NCBI GenBank assembly: GCA_013399875.1
Contig: VXAZ01000953.1
Coordinates: forward strand, 675,336-739,335
Source of the DNA: Gymnorhina tibicen
Lineage: Eukaryota; Chordata; Aves; Passeriformes; Artamidae
DNA: 64,000 nucleotides
Reading direction: 5' to 3'
Part shown: positions 38,453 through 50,600 of the stretch, in pieces
How the letters are laid out: each line of letters begins with the position of its first letter
How positions within the stretch are numbered: position 1 is the first letter of the stretch
The notes under the pieces: generated by a model
What the model was told of the DNA's origin: nothing
Database searches by the model: none
Seen by the model: the letters and a program-made list of their open reading frames with translations, nothing else
Position numbers and translations under genes: made by a program

Positions 38453-38620
38453 GAATCCACTGCCGCACATCCGCTGCATCCCCTGAGGCAGCTTATGGGA
38501 CCCTTCCCTGGGCGCCCCAGGTCACACCGCATGGGATGGCAATGACACGTGGAAGGAAGAGGCCCATGTCCCCCATCCCTTGCCTCGTGCTTGCGGCCGC
38601 CAGCTGTTTTGCCAAACTGA
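38453..38620 (+). CDS. BOC: BOC coding exon 1: 5'UTR end, start codon, signal peptide
   Basis: The acceptor is CCGCAG|GAATCC and the donor CTGA|GTGAGTG. I chose ATG 38536 because it is the first in-frame ATG, has a strong context (G at -3 and +4), and begins a signal peptide. That peptide has a basic n-region RGRKR, a hydrophobic core around residues 14-25 and probable cleavage after Ala26. In-frame ATGs at codons 3 and 11 are weaker alternatives. The frame stays open upstream of 38536 within the exon but without an ATG. The exon ends in phase 1. Confidence 0.9.
38531..38545 (+). promoter_or_regulatory. BOC: Four-codon upstream ORF overlapping the BOC start
   Basis: An out-of-frame ATG at 38531 opens a four-codon frame (Met-Gly-Trp-Gln) that ends at TGA 38543-38545. 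It overlaps the inferred BOC start codon at 38536 and the next in-frame ATG at 38542. Its -3 base is C with G at +4, a weaker context than that of 38536 (G at -3, G at +4), so leaky scanning should allow BOC translation. A modest repressive or tuning role is possible. Confidence 0.5.
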
Positions 38621-41600
38621 GTGAGTGTCTGTTCTGACCCTTTTTGGTTTGCCTTGATGCTGTTTTGCATAGCCATGCCTCAAGTACGAAGTGGTTTTCT
38701 CTCTCTGCTGTTCCCTGAGTAGCCTTGACCAAAGGTCTAGGTTCAAACCCTCCTCCAGAGGAGGAGATAAGTTTGGAGTGGGACAATTCTCTTTGGCAGT
38801 GTCAAGAAGAAATGGGGCTGATGTACATCTCCAAACATTAGGGTGGGTGTGTGAGAGTCAAGGGGAAGGTGCAGCACAAGGAGAGGCGATGGGGAATGCA
38901 AAATATACAGCACTGCAGCTTTTTTCTGTGTCCTTCCTATTGCTGAGTCTCACAGAGCTTTCTTATTCCCATTTTTTCCCTCTGTGCAGGTGAATCTCTG
39001 CAGGTCACAGTGCAGCCTGCTTCCATTGTCCAAAAACTCGGGGGCCCAGTCAGCCTGGGGTGTGTGGTGGACCCGCCCCGAGTGAACCTCACCTGGAGAC
39101 TGAACGGGAAGGAGCTGGCTGGATCAGACGAGGTGCTGGGTATCCATGTGGAGCGAGGGAAGCTCATCATCACGGCTCTCAACAACCGCACCGTGGGGCG
39201 ATACCAGTGCATTGCTCGTGTGCCCGAAGGAGTCATTGCCAGTGTCCCTGCAGTGGTCACCTTAGCTAGTGAGTAGCTTTAGTTCTCTGCCAGCCCCTGC
39301 TTTGCTTGGGCCATCACTCACACGTCTGGAGAGGCTCTTCCATTCTTGCTTGTTCATGCTAGCATCAAGGGATGACTCCTTTGGTGTAGGCCGTTCTGTA
39401 GCATTTTTGATCGTGGACTGGCTGAGATGTTGTGGCCCAGCCTGACCCAAGCTGTCCTCCTCCTGCGTGGTAGGCTGCAGACCTGTCCTGCAGGGAAAAG
39501 TTTCTGCAAGACCAGGGAATACCCAAGCTATGGGGTTTGTGTGCCTGGTTGGTTTCCTGACAGTCAGGCTGCCTCCTCTGGTTCCTGACTTACTGATTGA
39601 GTTTACAAATAGTGCCTGCTGGTGCTGATGGCCAAACTGTTGCTGGGGCTGCTGCAAGACTGCTGCCAGCACAGGGTCAGTGTGTGCTAAGTTTTACTGC
39701 CTTCCTGAGACACAGCTCTGAGGGAGGGACCCTGCTCCTACCTGTGTTTACATGCTCCTCACTACTGCCCTCTGGCACTGGGAGACGTGTGCGTGGCCAG
39801 AGGTGTCTTAGGTGGGCAACTCTTCTTACAAGTGCCTGGTTTTGGCCAGATGTTGTGTGTATTTGGTCAGAAAGTGCTGTATTTGGGTGCATCTGAGAAA
39901 GAGCAGTGGAGAGCCCCGCATTTTCAGAAACCCACACAGTGTTTGGTGGAGCAAGCGTGTGCAGAGGAGGTTGCCTTTGCCTTGCAGTGGCAGTCCCTGA
40001 GTGTAGAAGGGGCTTCATCTTTCCCAGCAAAGGGGAGTTTGGGGCTAAGTCTTAAGAAAATGAAGAAGTGAAGATGTTTGTGCAGAGTGGGGCCTGACTT
40101 TGCTTTAAAGCCAAGAACTATTGGCTTGTCACTGATACATTAATCAGCAGTGAAATGTTTAGGCCAGGCTGGGTGGGAGGAGGAGGCGGCTGGGGAAAGC
40201 AAGGAGAGAGTTGCTGAACTCTGAGGCGGGGTGGGAGGGGGTTGTCACGGGGCCGAATCTGTCGGGGGATTTGGCCTGAGCCCCATGCTGAGATTAAGTT
40301 TCGGAGAACACATTCCAGAGCAGAAAGGGGGCTGTGTGTGCTGGTGGCCTGATAGAGAGGAGAGGAGGGGAGAGGTGGATGGGATTACCAAGGGCATGGT
40401 TTGCATTTAGGAGAGTAGGGTGTGCACAGCTCCTCAGCCTGATGTTCCTGCTTAGCTGATCCCCTTTTCTTTTTTTACTCACACTCCAACCCGCCACCAC
40501 CAGCTCTATCTCTCCTGGGAAAAGTATGTCTCACCTATCTGTCTGTTTTGGTCTAGCATCAGTGGTGGATGGGAGACAGGTCCTAAAGCACCAGAAGACC
40601 CCATCATGTCCTTCAGGCCAAATCAAAGCCACAACTGAGTAGAGCATCAGCCCTCTCCAGGAACCAAATCACCTGCTGGGGGTGTGTGGGCAAAAGAGAA
40701 GGACTTGGCCATTGCTGTGGTCCCTGTCATGGCAAATGCACTTCTGAGAGGAAGTCAGGAGCACCATTCAGTGGAGCTCACAAAACTGGAGCCAGAGGTT
40801 GGATGATCAAGCAATGAATCCATTGTGGAAAACCCCTGCATGGGTCCCTCATCCTCAGGGGGAACTGGGGATGGCAGAGGCTGTATCCCACACACCTGGA
40901 CAGCCATGGGTGATAGAGAGCACCCAGGTGGGGAAGATTTAGCAGTCAGTGAGTGAAGAGAGAGAGAGGGCATCCCAGTAAAGATGTGAGACTGAAGGTG
41001 TAGGAGCAAAACCTTCTGGAGGGGTTCAAATGACCAGTCTCATGTTCGTGAGCTGAAGGCTGCTTGCAACAGTGGCGTTGCAGTGGTCTGAAATAACAGG
41101 GAGCACCAGTTGGTGGTGGGACCGAGTTTGAAAGCTGTGGTAGCAGGTGTGCCCCAGGCTCTATCTCCTGCTTCAGACCTCCTCTACAGGACCTTGCTCA
41201 GAGCTGGTTCAGTGGCCCTGGGAGTGAGAGGAAAGCACCTGGCAGGTCAGCATTGCAGTTGATGTATCTCTTCCAGATAACTTTCAGGGCTGAAAGAAAA
41301 CCCTCTGAAAGTCTTAGTTCCATCCAAAAATTATTTTGGGGCGGCAGGGGGAAAGTGAAACTGGAATGTGAATGAAAGTGGTGGGGGGCGGGGAGGGGGG
41401 CGCACTGGAAATATTCTCAAGGCTTAGGTTTATTTTGGAAGAGACCTGGAGTCATTGGAAGAAGAGACTTGCTAGGTTTTGAGAAGTGTGGGTAACATCA
41501 TCTGGCCAACTTTTAGGCTATTTCCCCTCCTTTCTTTTTGCCTTCTTTGAAGGAAACAGTCTGGAGTGCCCCAGGCTCTGTGTGCCCGGTCCCCTGGGGC

Positions 41601-44600
41601 CTCGCTGTGCTTTGCTGACAGTCAGCAGGCAGATAACCATCGCTGCAGTGCTGGCAGCCACAGCGTAGCCCTGGGACTGATACCTCCTTCTCTCGTCTGC
41701 GGCACAGTGACGCCGAGTCCATCTCTCTGCCCCCTGGCTCAGAGAGCTGGTTGAAACTTGCATTTAATTTCTCCAGCAGAGATAAAATAGCTGTTGTATA
41801 TCCAGGAGGTGGAGGGAGGAGGGATTTACAGAAGGGAGAGATTTCGTAAAGTGACAAAGGGAGCATTCAGGCGTTACTTGGGCACCTTTGAGTCCAGTTA
41901 GAGCTGACCTGGTGCTCCACGCAACCTTGGCAGCCTGTGGCATGTCAGTGCAGGTCACTGCAGGTCGCACCTGCTCATTACTGCTGGCCTGACCGTGGTG
42001 CACAAGATCAACACTGCAGGTCCCAGGGCAGCACTGCAGTCTGGGACAGCTTGTATGGATAAAACAGGAGTTTTCCTGGTTTTCCAAGCCTGGCCTTAAG
42101 CCTTTATATGGATGACAGCTGCAAAGAAGAGAGAGAGAATTTCTGTGCCTGATTCTAGGCAGCAAAGTTGCCATCCTGCTAGCAAGCCCTGTCCCAGCCC
42201 TCTCCTGGGTAGAGGTGCTGTATGTAAAAGGCGTGGCTGCAGGGGGCTCTGGTGGGGCCAAGTAATTCCACCAGGGACTTGCACATGGTGCTGAGGGCTG
42301 GTTCTGTAACAGCCAAAGGCTTGGAAGGTCAAAAGCTCTTTGCGGAGCTCACAGGGGCAACTGAAGTGCAGGGCTGGAGCAAAGCTGATGCACAGAGGTG
42401 GCAAGAGCTGTGTAACTCCCAGCACTCATCTGCACACATGGAAAATCAGTGTAGCAAACACAGCGGCAAGCCTGACCTGGATAGACGTGACATTTAAAAA
42501 CAAAACAGAAAAATAGATGAGGGGTGCAGCGAAGAAACTCCACCGGTTCCAGTGTCCCCTGGCCAGGGATTTGGGAGTGCAGGTACTTGTGTCCTGGGGA
42601 CGCTGTGGGCAAGGGAGGCTCATTGCTCTGTTCCCTCCGTCGGTGCCACGGGTGAGGTCAGTCCTCGGCCTTGTGGCAGCACGTGTGGGAAGCTGGGCCT
42701 CAGTGAGTGGTGCTTGCGGGCAGTGACCCTGCACGGGGTCGGGCTGGCCATCCCCCAGGAATTTGCAGCTGCTTTCTGAAGATAGCCCCATTCATTTTCC
42801 TTTGCCAGGGCCTCTCCTCTGATACTCCCCAGAGAAATGGCAAGAGGGAGGGAGGGAGGAAAGGGGATGGCTGCCTGTTGGAAAAGCATTTGCAGAGCAG
42901 GCATGGGGGCTCTGGCCCCGGGGCAGAGGCAGTGTGAGGAGGGGAGAGAAGGAAAACACAGGTGGTGTTTTGTGAGCCAGCAGAGCTGTGGCATGAGGAC
43001 CATGAGATGGGCCCAGGGTGGGGGAGTGGGGCTGAGGCGTGGTGGGGGAGATGTGCTGGGGGGGTGTGAGTAGGCAGGAGTCTGTGGGGCTGTGCCTGTC
43101 TCAGCTGGGTGGGAGGAATCTGGTGGTGACAGCACCAGTGCCCAAGCTCCTGCGGTGCTGGCTGGATGGGGAGCGAGAGCCGTAGCCCTTGGCTGCTCTC
43201 ACAGCTGAGGGGGGAAATGTGGAAGGTGCCTGCCCCCAGGCTGGAGGGCCCCATTCCTGCCTATTCCCCTTCTCGGGCTCCCTCCTTTCCCTCTTTCACC
43301 CTTCCCTATGGCAGGGAGAACTTTTACCTTGGGGACCATTTTATTTACTATTACTTCTTCTCCGAAGTTATTTATGATCTCCCATTCATTTAATCGGGCC
43401 TGTCTCGCCTGCCTCACTTCTTGGCCCCCAGCCCTGGGATTCAGCTGGTTTCCCTCCCCAGTGACAGCAGCCCAGTTGGCTGCAGGGCTGACCCTCCCTG
43501 CACCCCGGCTCGCCCCATCGCGCCTCGGAGCTGGCTGCAGATGGACACAAGCAATGGCCTTTGGTTGCACTCCCTCCTAAACAAAAAAAGGAGAAAAAAA
43601 GGGAAAAAAAAAGTCCTGTTATCCCAGCACAGCTGGGATTGGCAGTGCTCAGTCTGTCTGTCCACAGCACCTCCTGGACAATGGCTGGTAGATGAGGGCT
43701 TGCTTCACTGTGGTCAGGCGTGTCTTTTAAGGACAAGAACATGGCCTGGCACGCTGGGTGCTGCCATATGAGAAGGAAAACCCAGCCAGTGAGAAGGGAT
43801 GTGGTTTCTCCCAGCTGCAGTGAATGTTAGGCTCTGGTGCAAATTGCATGTTAGATGTGGGGCCTGGCTGCTGCTGGCTGGGCAGCTGAAGGGGCAAGTG
43901 CTGCATATCCCCTGGCAAGTCCTGGTATGGACCCTCTCCTCCACCCCTCCCTGCCCTACCCTGCCTGCTGGGGGGGGACATGCATGGTCCCCCCACAACT
44001 CGGGGGCAGCTTGTCTGAACCCCCGAGGATGAAGCTGGTTGTCCCAGCTTGGCACTGCGCCCTCTGTTTTGCTGTGCTGGGGCCAAATGCAACAACATGT
44101 GTGTGGGGGAGCTTGTCCCTTGCACAGAGGGGGACAGGGGTGACCCTGACCACCCCTCACCATCTCTGGCTGACCTATCGGCGCTAAAGGATGCTGTACA
44201 TGCCCATACCAGTGGTGAGCAGGGCAGTTGAGATTGCCCGTGGCCAAAATCCACTGGCAAATAAATCAGTCTTGTTCTCTGCAGGGAAGCAGGAATTTAG
44301 GGGAGTAGTTTGGCAGGAAGCTCATACACTTGGCATATGAGAAAGCAGTTTGTCCCAGTTCTGCTGTTTTCCCCCTCTCTCCTGCCAGTTTCACTGTGCT
44401 TCTCCAGAGGCACCTGGTTCTTGCTCCCCCAGCCACCCCAGGATCCCTTTCCTCTGTTCTTTCCCCCTCTGTCCACAGTTTCACTCCTCATGCCTCACTT
44501 CTGGGCTGAGGGGAAGCCAGGAAGAGCTGCAGGTCCTGCTCCCTACTCTGGGGGTGCAACACCCACAGCTGTGAGATGTGGGCTGAGCCACCATCTGGGG

Positions 44601-47600
44601 GGCTGCATGTGAGAGGTCCCCCTGTCTGCCCAGCCCACAGTCATCCCAGGGGGTGCCCTGGTCATCATTTTCCATCTTCAGCATGGCTCTGCTGTGCCAG
44701 GACCTTGGGTCTGCTCTTTTTCCAGGCCCCTTCTTCCCTTCAGGGTGTGTGTACATGTACACGTGCTCGTGTAAGTGTGTGTGTGCAGATCCCTGCCAGC
44801 ATTGCTGGAGCCTGTGCCTTGGCTCCAAATCTTAATTTGGCTGTGATGAATCCAGACCACCAAGGCACACATTAATTTTCCTGATGCTCGTTTATATTTT
44901 GTTGATCGGAGAAACATGCGCGATGTGGGCAGGCAGACACTGGGCTTTCGCCACTTCTCCACCTCTTTCCATTTCTGTGGCTCTTACTATTTTATTCCTT
45001 GATCAAATAGAAAAAGCAAAGAGGAGAAAACATCCATCATCCTTCCCCTCCCCAGCAGTAACTTTCATTGGAGGAGGAGCGTGAGGCGCTGCCAGCTTTT
45101 CACAAGTTAAGAGTTAACTTTCATCTGGCTTTAATATCCAGTGGAAACATGGCTCCCCTCCTCGGCTTGTCTTAAAGGATTAATCACATTTCTGAAGCTT
45201 GCCCGTATTCCTTCTTTTTATTATTTTTTTTTAATTGAACAATGCCAAGAAATTCCAGAAGTATTAAGCATGTTCATTGCAAATCATTTTTATGACATTG
45301 CAAAACCTCCCCTTTTCTTTTCAACCTCCTCCCGTTCCCTCAGATCTGGGCCTGGGATCGCTGGCTCCCCCAGCAGCCGTCCGACAGCCCCTCCGCACCG
45401 CGCTCAGGGAGGCTTTCTCGACGCCTTGCCAAGAGAGCTGGTTTTTATTTAAACTCCATAAAGGATCTTGCTTTAATCAGAAAGTCTGCTTGAGAAATTT
45501 CATGTCACTTTTCCATGACTGTGGGTGGGAGAAGCTTGGAGCCAGAGTTGTCTTTTGCTCTTGGAGCGCTGCTGCATTTCCCAGAGAACAAACCCCACAT
45601 TTTTCTGCTGGCTGGAGCTGCCAAGGGAGGCTGCCTGCCCGCCCGCCTGCCACCAGCCCTCCTGCTTCCCCCCGCTCCCCAAACTGCCCGAGGTCGCGGG
45701 TGCCACATCCTGGGATGGGTGTCTAGGGGTGAGGGAGCTGTCGACAGCACGTGGCCGTGCAGCACACTGCCTTAGAGTGGGGTTTTGCAAAGGAAGTGTG
45801 GTCTCGTCCAGATTTAGTGGCATGCCACTCAGGAGATCTGTTAGCCCTGGGAAGAGGCACCAACCTGAACCTTGATGTGACAGTGTGACCTGCGACCAAC
45901 TGCGGGATGTGCCATTGTCACTAGTGGTCACCTGGGCTGGTGTACAGCATTGTAAAAATGCGTGTGACTTTCTTCCTGGCACAAAACCTCCTCCCTCACA
46001 GCACAGGCCTCACAAACTCCAAGCTTGCAGTGCCTCGGCAAGGTTTGCCATCATGCCCAGAGAGACCGGAAACCAGTTTTGTGTCTGGAAAGTTTTGTGG
46101 GGCCAGGTTGGCAGTGCTCCCTGCCCTGCCAGATCTGTGGGGTTTCACTGCAGTCCTCTCCTCCTGCTTTAAAAAAAGCAGGGAAAAGGAAACAAAAAGC
46201 CAGGTACCCCTTCCTCTTAGGTCCTGTGCTTCCAGTCCTGCTGCTCACATCAGCCCAGCCAGGGTGGGAACTCCCATCACAGCCTGGCAGGGGCATGTGG
46301 TGGGACAGGGTTTTCACAGATGCTTCAGGGAAGGAGCAGCTGTGCCATGTAGAGGAGGAGCTGGTTTTCCTTGCAAGTCCCTGTTCTTTTAACTGGAGCA
46401 TGGGCACTGCTTGGGCACATGTGAAGCGTTGTGGTTAACCAACTTTCAGCTGTGAGATGTTTGATGGGAGCAAGGGTGCCCGGAGCAGACTCGCCGATTT
46501 CTCAGGGATGCTGGAGGAGCTCAGGGAACATCACACACTTTCTCCCACCTGGCATCTGCATACCCTTGAAGCAGGCTGGGCTCCCTGAGTTATGACTACA
46601 AAGTCAGCTTCTCAGTAGCAGCACAGCAGCGCGTGTGAAATAGCAGGCGGCAGAAGGACCTTTTTTGGCCTCCCTTCCGTGCTGCAGTAAGTTGGCTCAT
46701 TTTTTACTCTCAGGCCAGGATTTTTCTCACCCAGTTTCCCAGCCCTGGAGCAGGCGGTCTCTGCAGAAGCTGTGTTTTAAGTTACTCATTTTGTAAGAAG
46801 AAGAAGGAGAAAAAAAAAAGAACTGTGAAAGCAGGCCAGTTTCCCTAGCTGCTGGGGTCAGAGCGGTCCTCTGCCGGCACCACGATGAAACAGCCCTGAA
46901 TCCATGGGGAAAGGATGAGCTGACACTGAGATGTTCAGCCAGCCACTGAGATGCCTTGTCTTTTGCTCTTTTTGCAGATCTCAAAGATTTCAAGTTTGAC
47001 GGCCAGCACGTGATTGAGGTGGATGAAGGGAACACGGCCGTGATTGCCTGCGACCTGCCTGAAAGTCACCCCAAGGCTCAGGTTCGCTACAGTGTGAAGC
47101 AGGAGTGGCTGGAGGCCTCCCGAGGTGAGTGCACAGGGGTCTGTCCCGACAGGTTCCCTCACAGGACCCTCAGTTTCACACTTCCTTACCACCAGTAGCT
47201 CTCTACCTGCTGACTCCTTGTCCCTTTGCCACCTGTCTGAGCACAAGTTAGTTCAGGGTCCCTGGCATGGTCTCCCTGATGTCCATGCTGCCTGGGACAT
47301 CATGTTTTTCTCTTTCCCCCTTGTCCACCTTTTCTTCACGACACTGCTTGTCTCTCAGGAGGCTGGACAGGAGTGTATCTTGTGACCATGTGCCATCTTC
47401 TCTTCTCTCTTTACAGACAACTACCTTATTATGCCATCTGGGAACCTTCAGATCGTTAATGCCAGCCAAGAGGATGAGGGGACTTATAAATGTGCTGCCT
47501 ACAATCCCGTGACACAGGAGGTGAAAACTTCAGTCTCCAGTGAGAGGCTCCGTGTGAGACGTAAGCCACTCTCCCTTCACTGCACATCTCCAGCTCTGGG

Positions 47601-50600
47601 AGCGTGGACCAGTGCTATCACAGCTGGTTTTCTGTGTGAAGCATTACCAGTGCTGAGAAAACTCCTTTCCAGCAGCAGAAGGCCCCAAGGTCTGCTCCTG
47701 GAGTGTGTGTATGCAGCCCCGGGGTTGCTGTGCTTCCTTAGGATTTGTTCTTGGTGGTGGGCAAGCAAAGGCCCTTAGCCCTTTGCTGTGTGCATGAAAC
47801 CCTTAAAGAATGTCCCTCTTGTCCTGCATTGCCATTTACCTGCACAGGGGAACAGTGTGCCCTACCATTAACCCTACCTACCCGCTGCACAGGGTGCTCT
47901 CCCACCAGCCACTTTACTTCCCACCCATCTCCTTCCTCCATCTCTCCTCCCCAGGCTCCACGGCAGAGGCAGCCCGGATAATCTACCCTCCTGAGGCTCA
48001 GACCATCATTGTCACCAAGGGCCAGAGCCTCATCCTGGAGTGCGTGGCCAGTGGGATCCCCCCGCCACGGGTCACCTGGGCCAAGGATGGCTCCGGCGTC
48101 TCCGCCTACAACAAGACACGCTTCCTGCTCAGCAACCTCCTGATCGACCCCACGAGCGAGGAGGACTCGGGCACCTACAGCTGCACGGCTGACAATGGCG
48201 TTGGGGAGGCCGGAGCCGCCTTCATCTTCTACAACGTGCAGGTGTTTGGTGAGTGCTGCTGGAGCCATTGTTTCAGGAAGGGCTTGGACTCTCATCACTG
48301 CTTTTAGGGGAAAATACTAGCACTGATGCACTCTTCCTCTCCCTGGACAAACCACAATGTAATGCAAACCCCTGCTTGTGGTTCCAGTTTCCAGGAGACC
48401 AGAAAAATTCTTTCTTGAGGGTAGGAGTTCTTCCTTCTTGGCTCCCACCATGGGCTGGAGATGATGGATCCTCCCTTCCTCTGCAGAAGCTCTTCTGTCA
48501 TTTGTGGCACTGCTTTTGTTCTAGTGGAGGACTGGTTGCTTTTTAGACATGTTTGACATTGGCATAAGGAAGACATTGGAGTGTCTTGGTTTTTGTTCTG
48601 TTTTGTAGGGAAGCTCTCTGTGGGGTGGAAAATGTAAGGGATACTACACCTTGGATATTTCTACCATGCATACTTCCCCTTCTCACAATTGTTAGGGAGG
48701 TTAAGCCTGTGTTTCACAGACTGCATTTCATCAGGTGCCGATGTGTTGTTGTGGCACAAGCACAATCTTTGCAGAGTAGCATTTCAGCTCAGAAAAATGG
48801 GACTTGTAGACGTCTGATGTCATGTGAGAGGGCAGACGGCCTTGGGCTACCTCTCTTTGCGGTTTATGTGGAGGCTGAAGGGGAGGGGCATTGAAGCAGA
48901 CCCATGTGGGCCCCCACAAAAGGAGTGGGACTTTAGGGTAGGAAAGGATCCATCACTCTGACCTCATCCCTGCCAGAGAGGAAAGTGCAAAACCATGACC
49001 GTGCCATGCTCCCAGCCAAGTGGCACTCAGCAATCTGTGTTTTTTCCTCACACAGAACCCCCGGAGGTCACCATGGAGCTGTCCCAGCAGATCATTCCCT
49101 GGGGCCAGAGCGCCAAGTTCACGTGCGAGGTGCGAGGGAACCCGCAGCCCTCGGTGATGTGGCTGCGCAACGCGGTGCCGCTGTCGGGCAGCCACCGGCT
49201 GCGGCTGTCGCGCCGGGCGCTGCGGCTGCTCAGCGTGGGGCCCGAGGACGAGGGCATCTACCAGTGCATGGCCGAGAACGAGGTGGGCAGTGCCCAAGCC
49301 ATGGTGCAGCTGAGGACAGCCCGCCCGGGTAAGCCCCTCTCTCCAAACTCGTGGCCATTCAGTCACAGCCTAACACACAGGACAAGGACAGGGGAAGCAG
49401 GGGAAGAAAGCTGGTGTGTTGCTCCTGCCTCCTGTGTAACCTATGCTGCGAGGGCCGTTCTGCCTGGGGTCTCCATATCTCCCTGTGGGAACACGACAGC
49501 AGTTTCGCTTCCAAGAGCAGGGCCATGTGTGCATGGTTGGGAAATCTCTACACAAGAGACATGGGACATCTGGGTGCAGTGCCTCACCCCATGGCTTAGC
49601 TCTGCCTCTGAGCTTGCACTGAGCAAGAGCCTAAAAACTGAATTCACCTGGGGTTAGAGAGGTACCATCTGATTCCTTGGACCCACTTGAATTTACCCAG
49701 GGTAAGAGGGACTTGAGAGAGACAGGGAGCCCTGTGGTTTACAGCAGGGGAAGGAGGGATTGTTGCCAACACCTTTTTGAGTGGCACAGCAGGCAGCACC
49801 ACACAAGGGGCTCACAGCTCTGCCTTCACTGCACCCTGGGATGGGCGTTCACCCTGCCATGACACCTTGTCTTCCAGGAGCTCCACTCAACCCCGGGCGA
49901 GATGCCCAGCTGGACCCGGCTCAGCCTCCAACACCACCTTCCAGGGACAGTGCCTTAAAGCTGCCCTTGGATAAAGCTGGACTGCCAAAGCCTGGAACAA
50001 CCCTGCTAGCAGCATCTCCACAGTGTGCAGCCAGCAAGGAGCTGGTGACTCCAGCCGAAGCCCCCATCATCCTCAGTTCTCCACGGACATCCAAGACGGA
50101 CAGCTACGACCTGGTGTGGAGACCCCGGCCTGACAGCAGAGCCCCCATTCTCTATTACGTGGTGAAGCATCGCAAGGTATCACTGTTTTGCCCTGCTCCC
50201 ATCTTCCCTCTGTGGTGTTCCCAGTTGGGCTGGTGCCCTCACCACACATTTCACACCTCATGAGCAGGCATGTTGGGGCAGGGGCACCCATCACTCACTG
50301 GTGGCACTGGTTGGTGGGATCTCCTGGGCTGCAGCCTCAGCCTGTTGAGGTGTGTTGAGTACAGGCTGCGAGAGAAGGTTTGCTGAGCTGTCCAAGAAGA
50401 GCCCAATGGCAGTGCCTGTCTGCCTAAGTATGCAGAAGGCACGTGCACACATTTTTCCAGTAGCTTCCACTTCTAATTCCCAGTTGTGTCCTTGCACAAG
50501 CAGGAAGTCCTGAGGGCAGGTTACACAGTGACTTGCTCTGGAATGCGTTTGTCTTGGCACAAGACACAGGGACACCTCTGCCTTGAATGGCTTGGGCTGC

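Larger units (their letters stand above)
39269..46977 (+). other. BOC: BOC intron between Ig1 and Ig2 (7.7 kb)
   Basis: No coding exon was recognised. It contains G-rich runs near 41340-41405, a GLI-like word at 44148, and motif-dense blocks near 43300 and 44820-45330. Long minus-strand frames near 42.6-43.3 kb and 43.7-44.3 kb are low-complexity and proline/serine-rich, without domain features. Confidence 0.85.

Noticed and set aside
42620..43254. Long overlapping minus-strand frames rich in Pro and Ser
   Set aside because: GC-rich low-complexity intron sequence with two overlapping frames open at once, which points to composition and not to coding.
43714..44260. Two overlapping 177-codon minus-strand frames
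   Set aside because: The two frames are mutually shifted and both lack domains; they lie in the intron of BOC.
45059..45124. TAACTTTCAT pair as a transposon terminal or target repeat
   Set aside because: The 56-base spacing contains nothing element-like and no inverted ends were seen; treated as part of a candidate enhancer.
48953..49366. 137-codon minus-strand frame over the Ig4 exon
   Set aside because: Mirror of the G/C-ending codons of coding exon 6; the Arg/Pro/Ala-rich peptide is a shadow.
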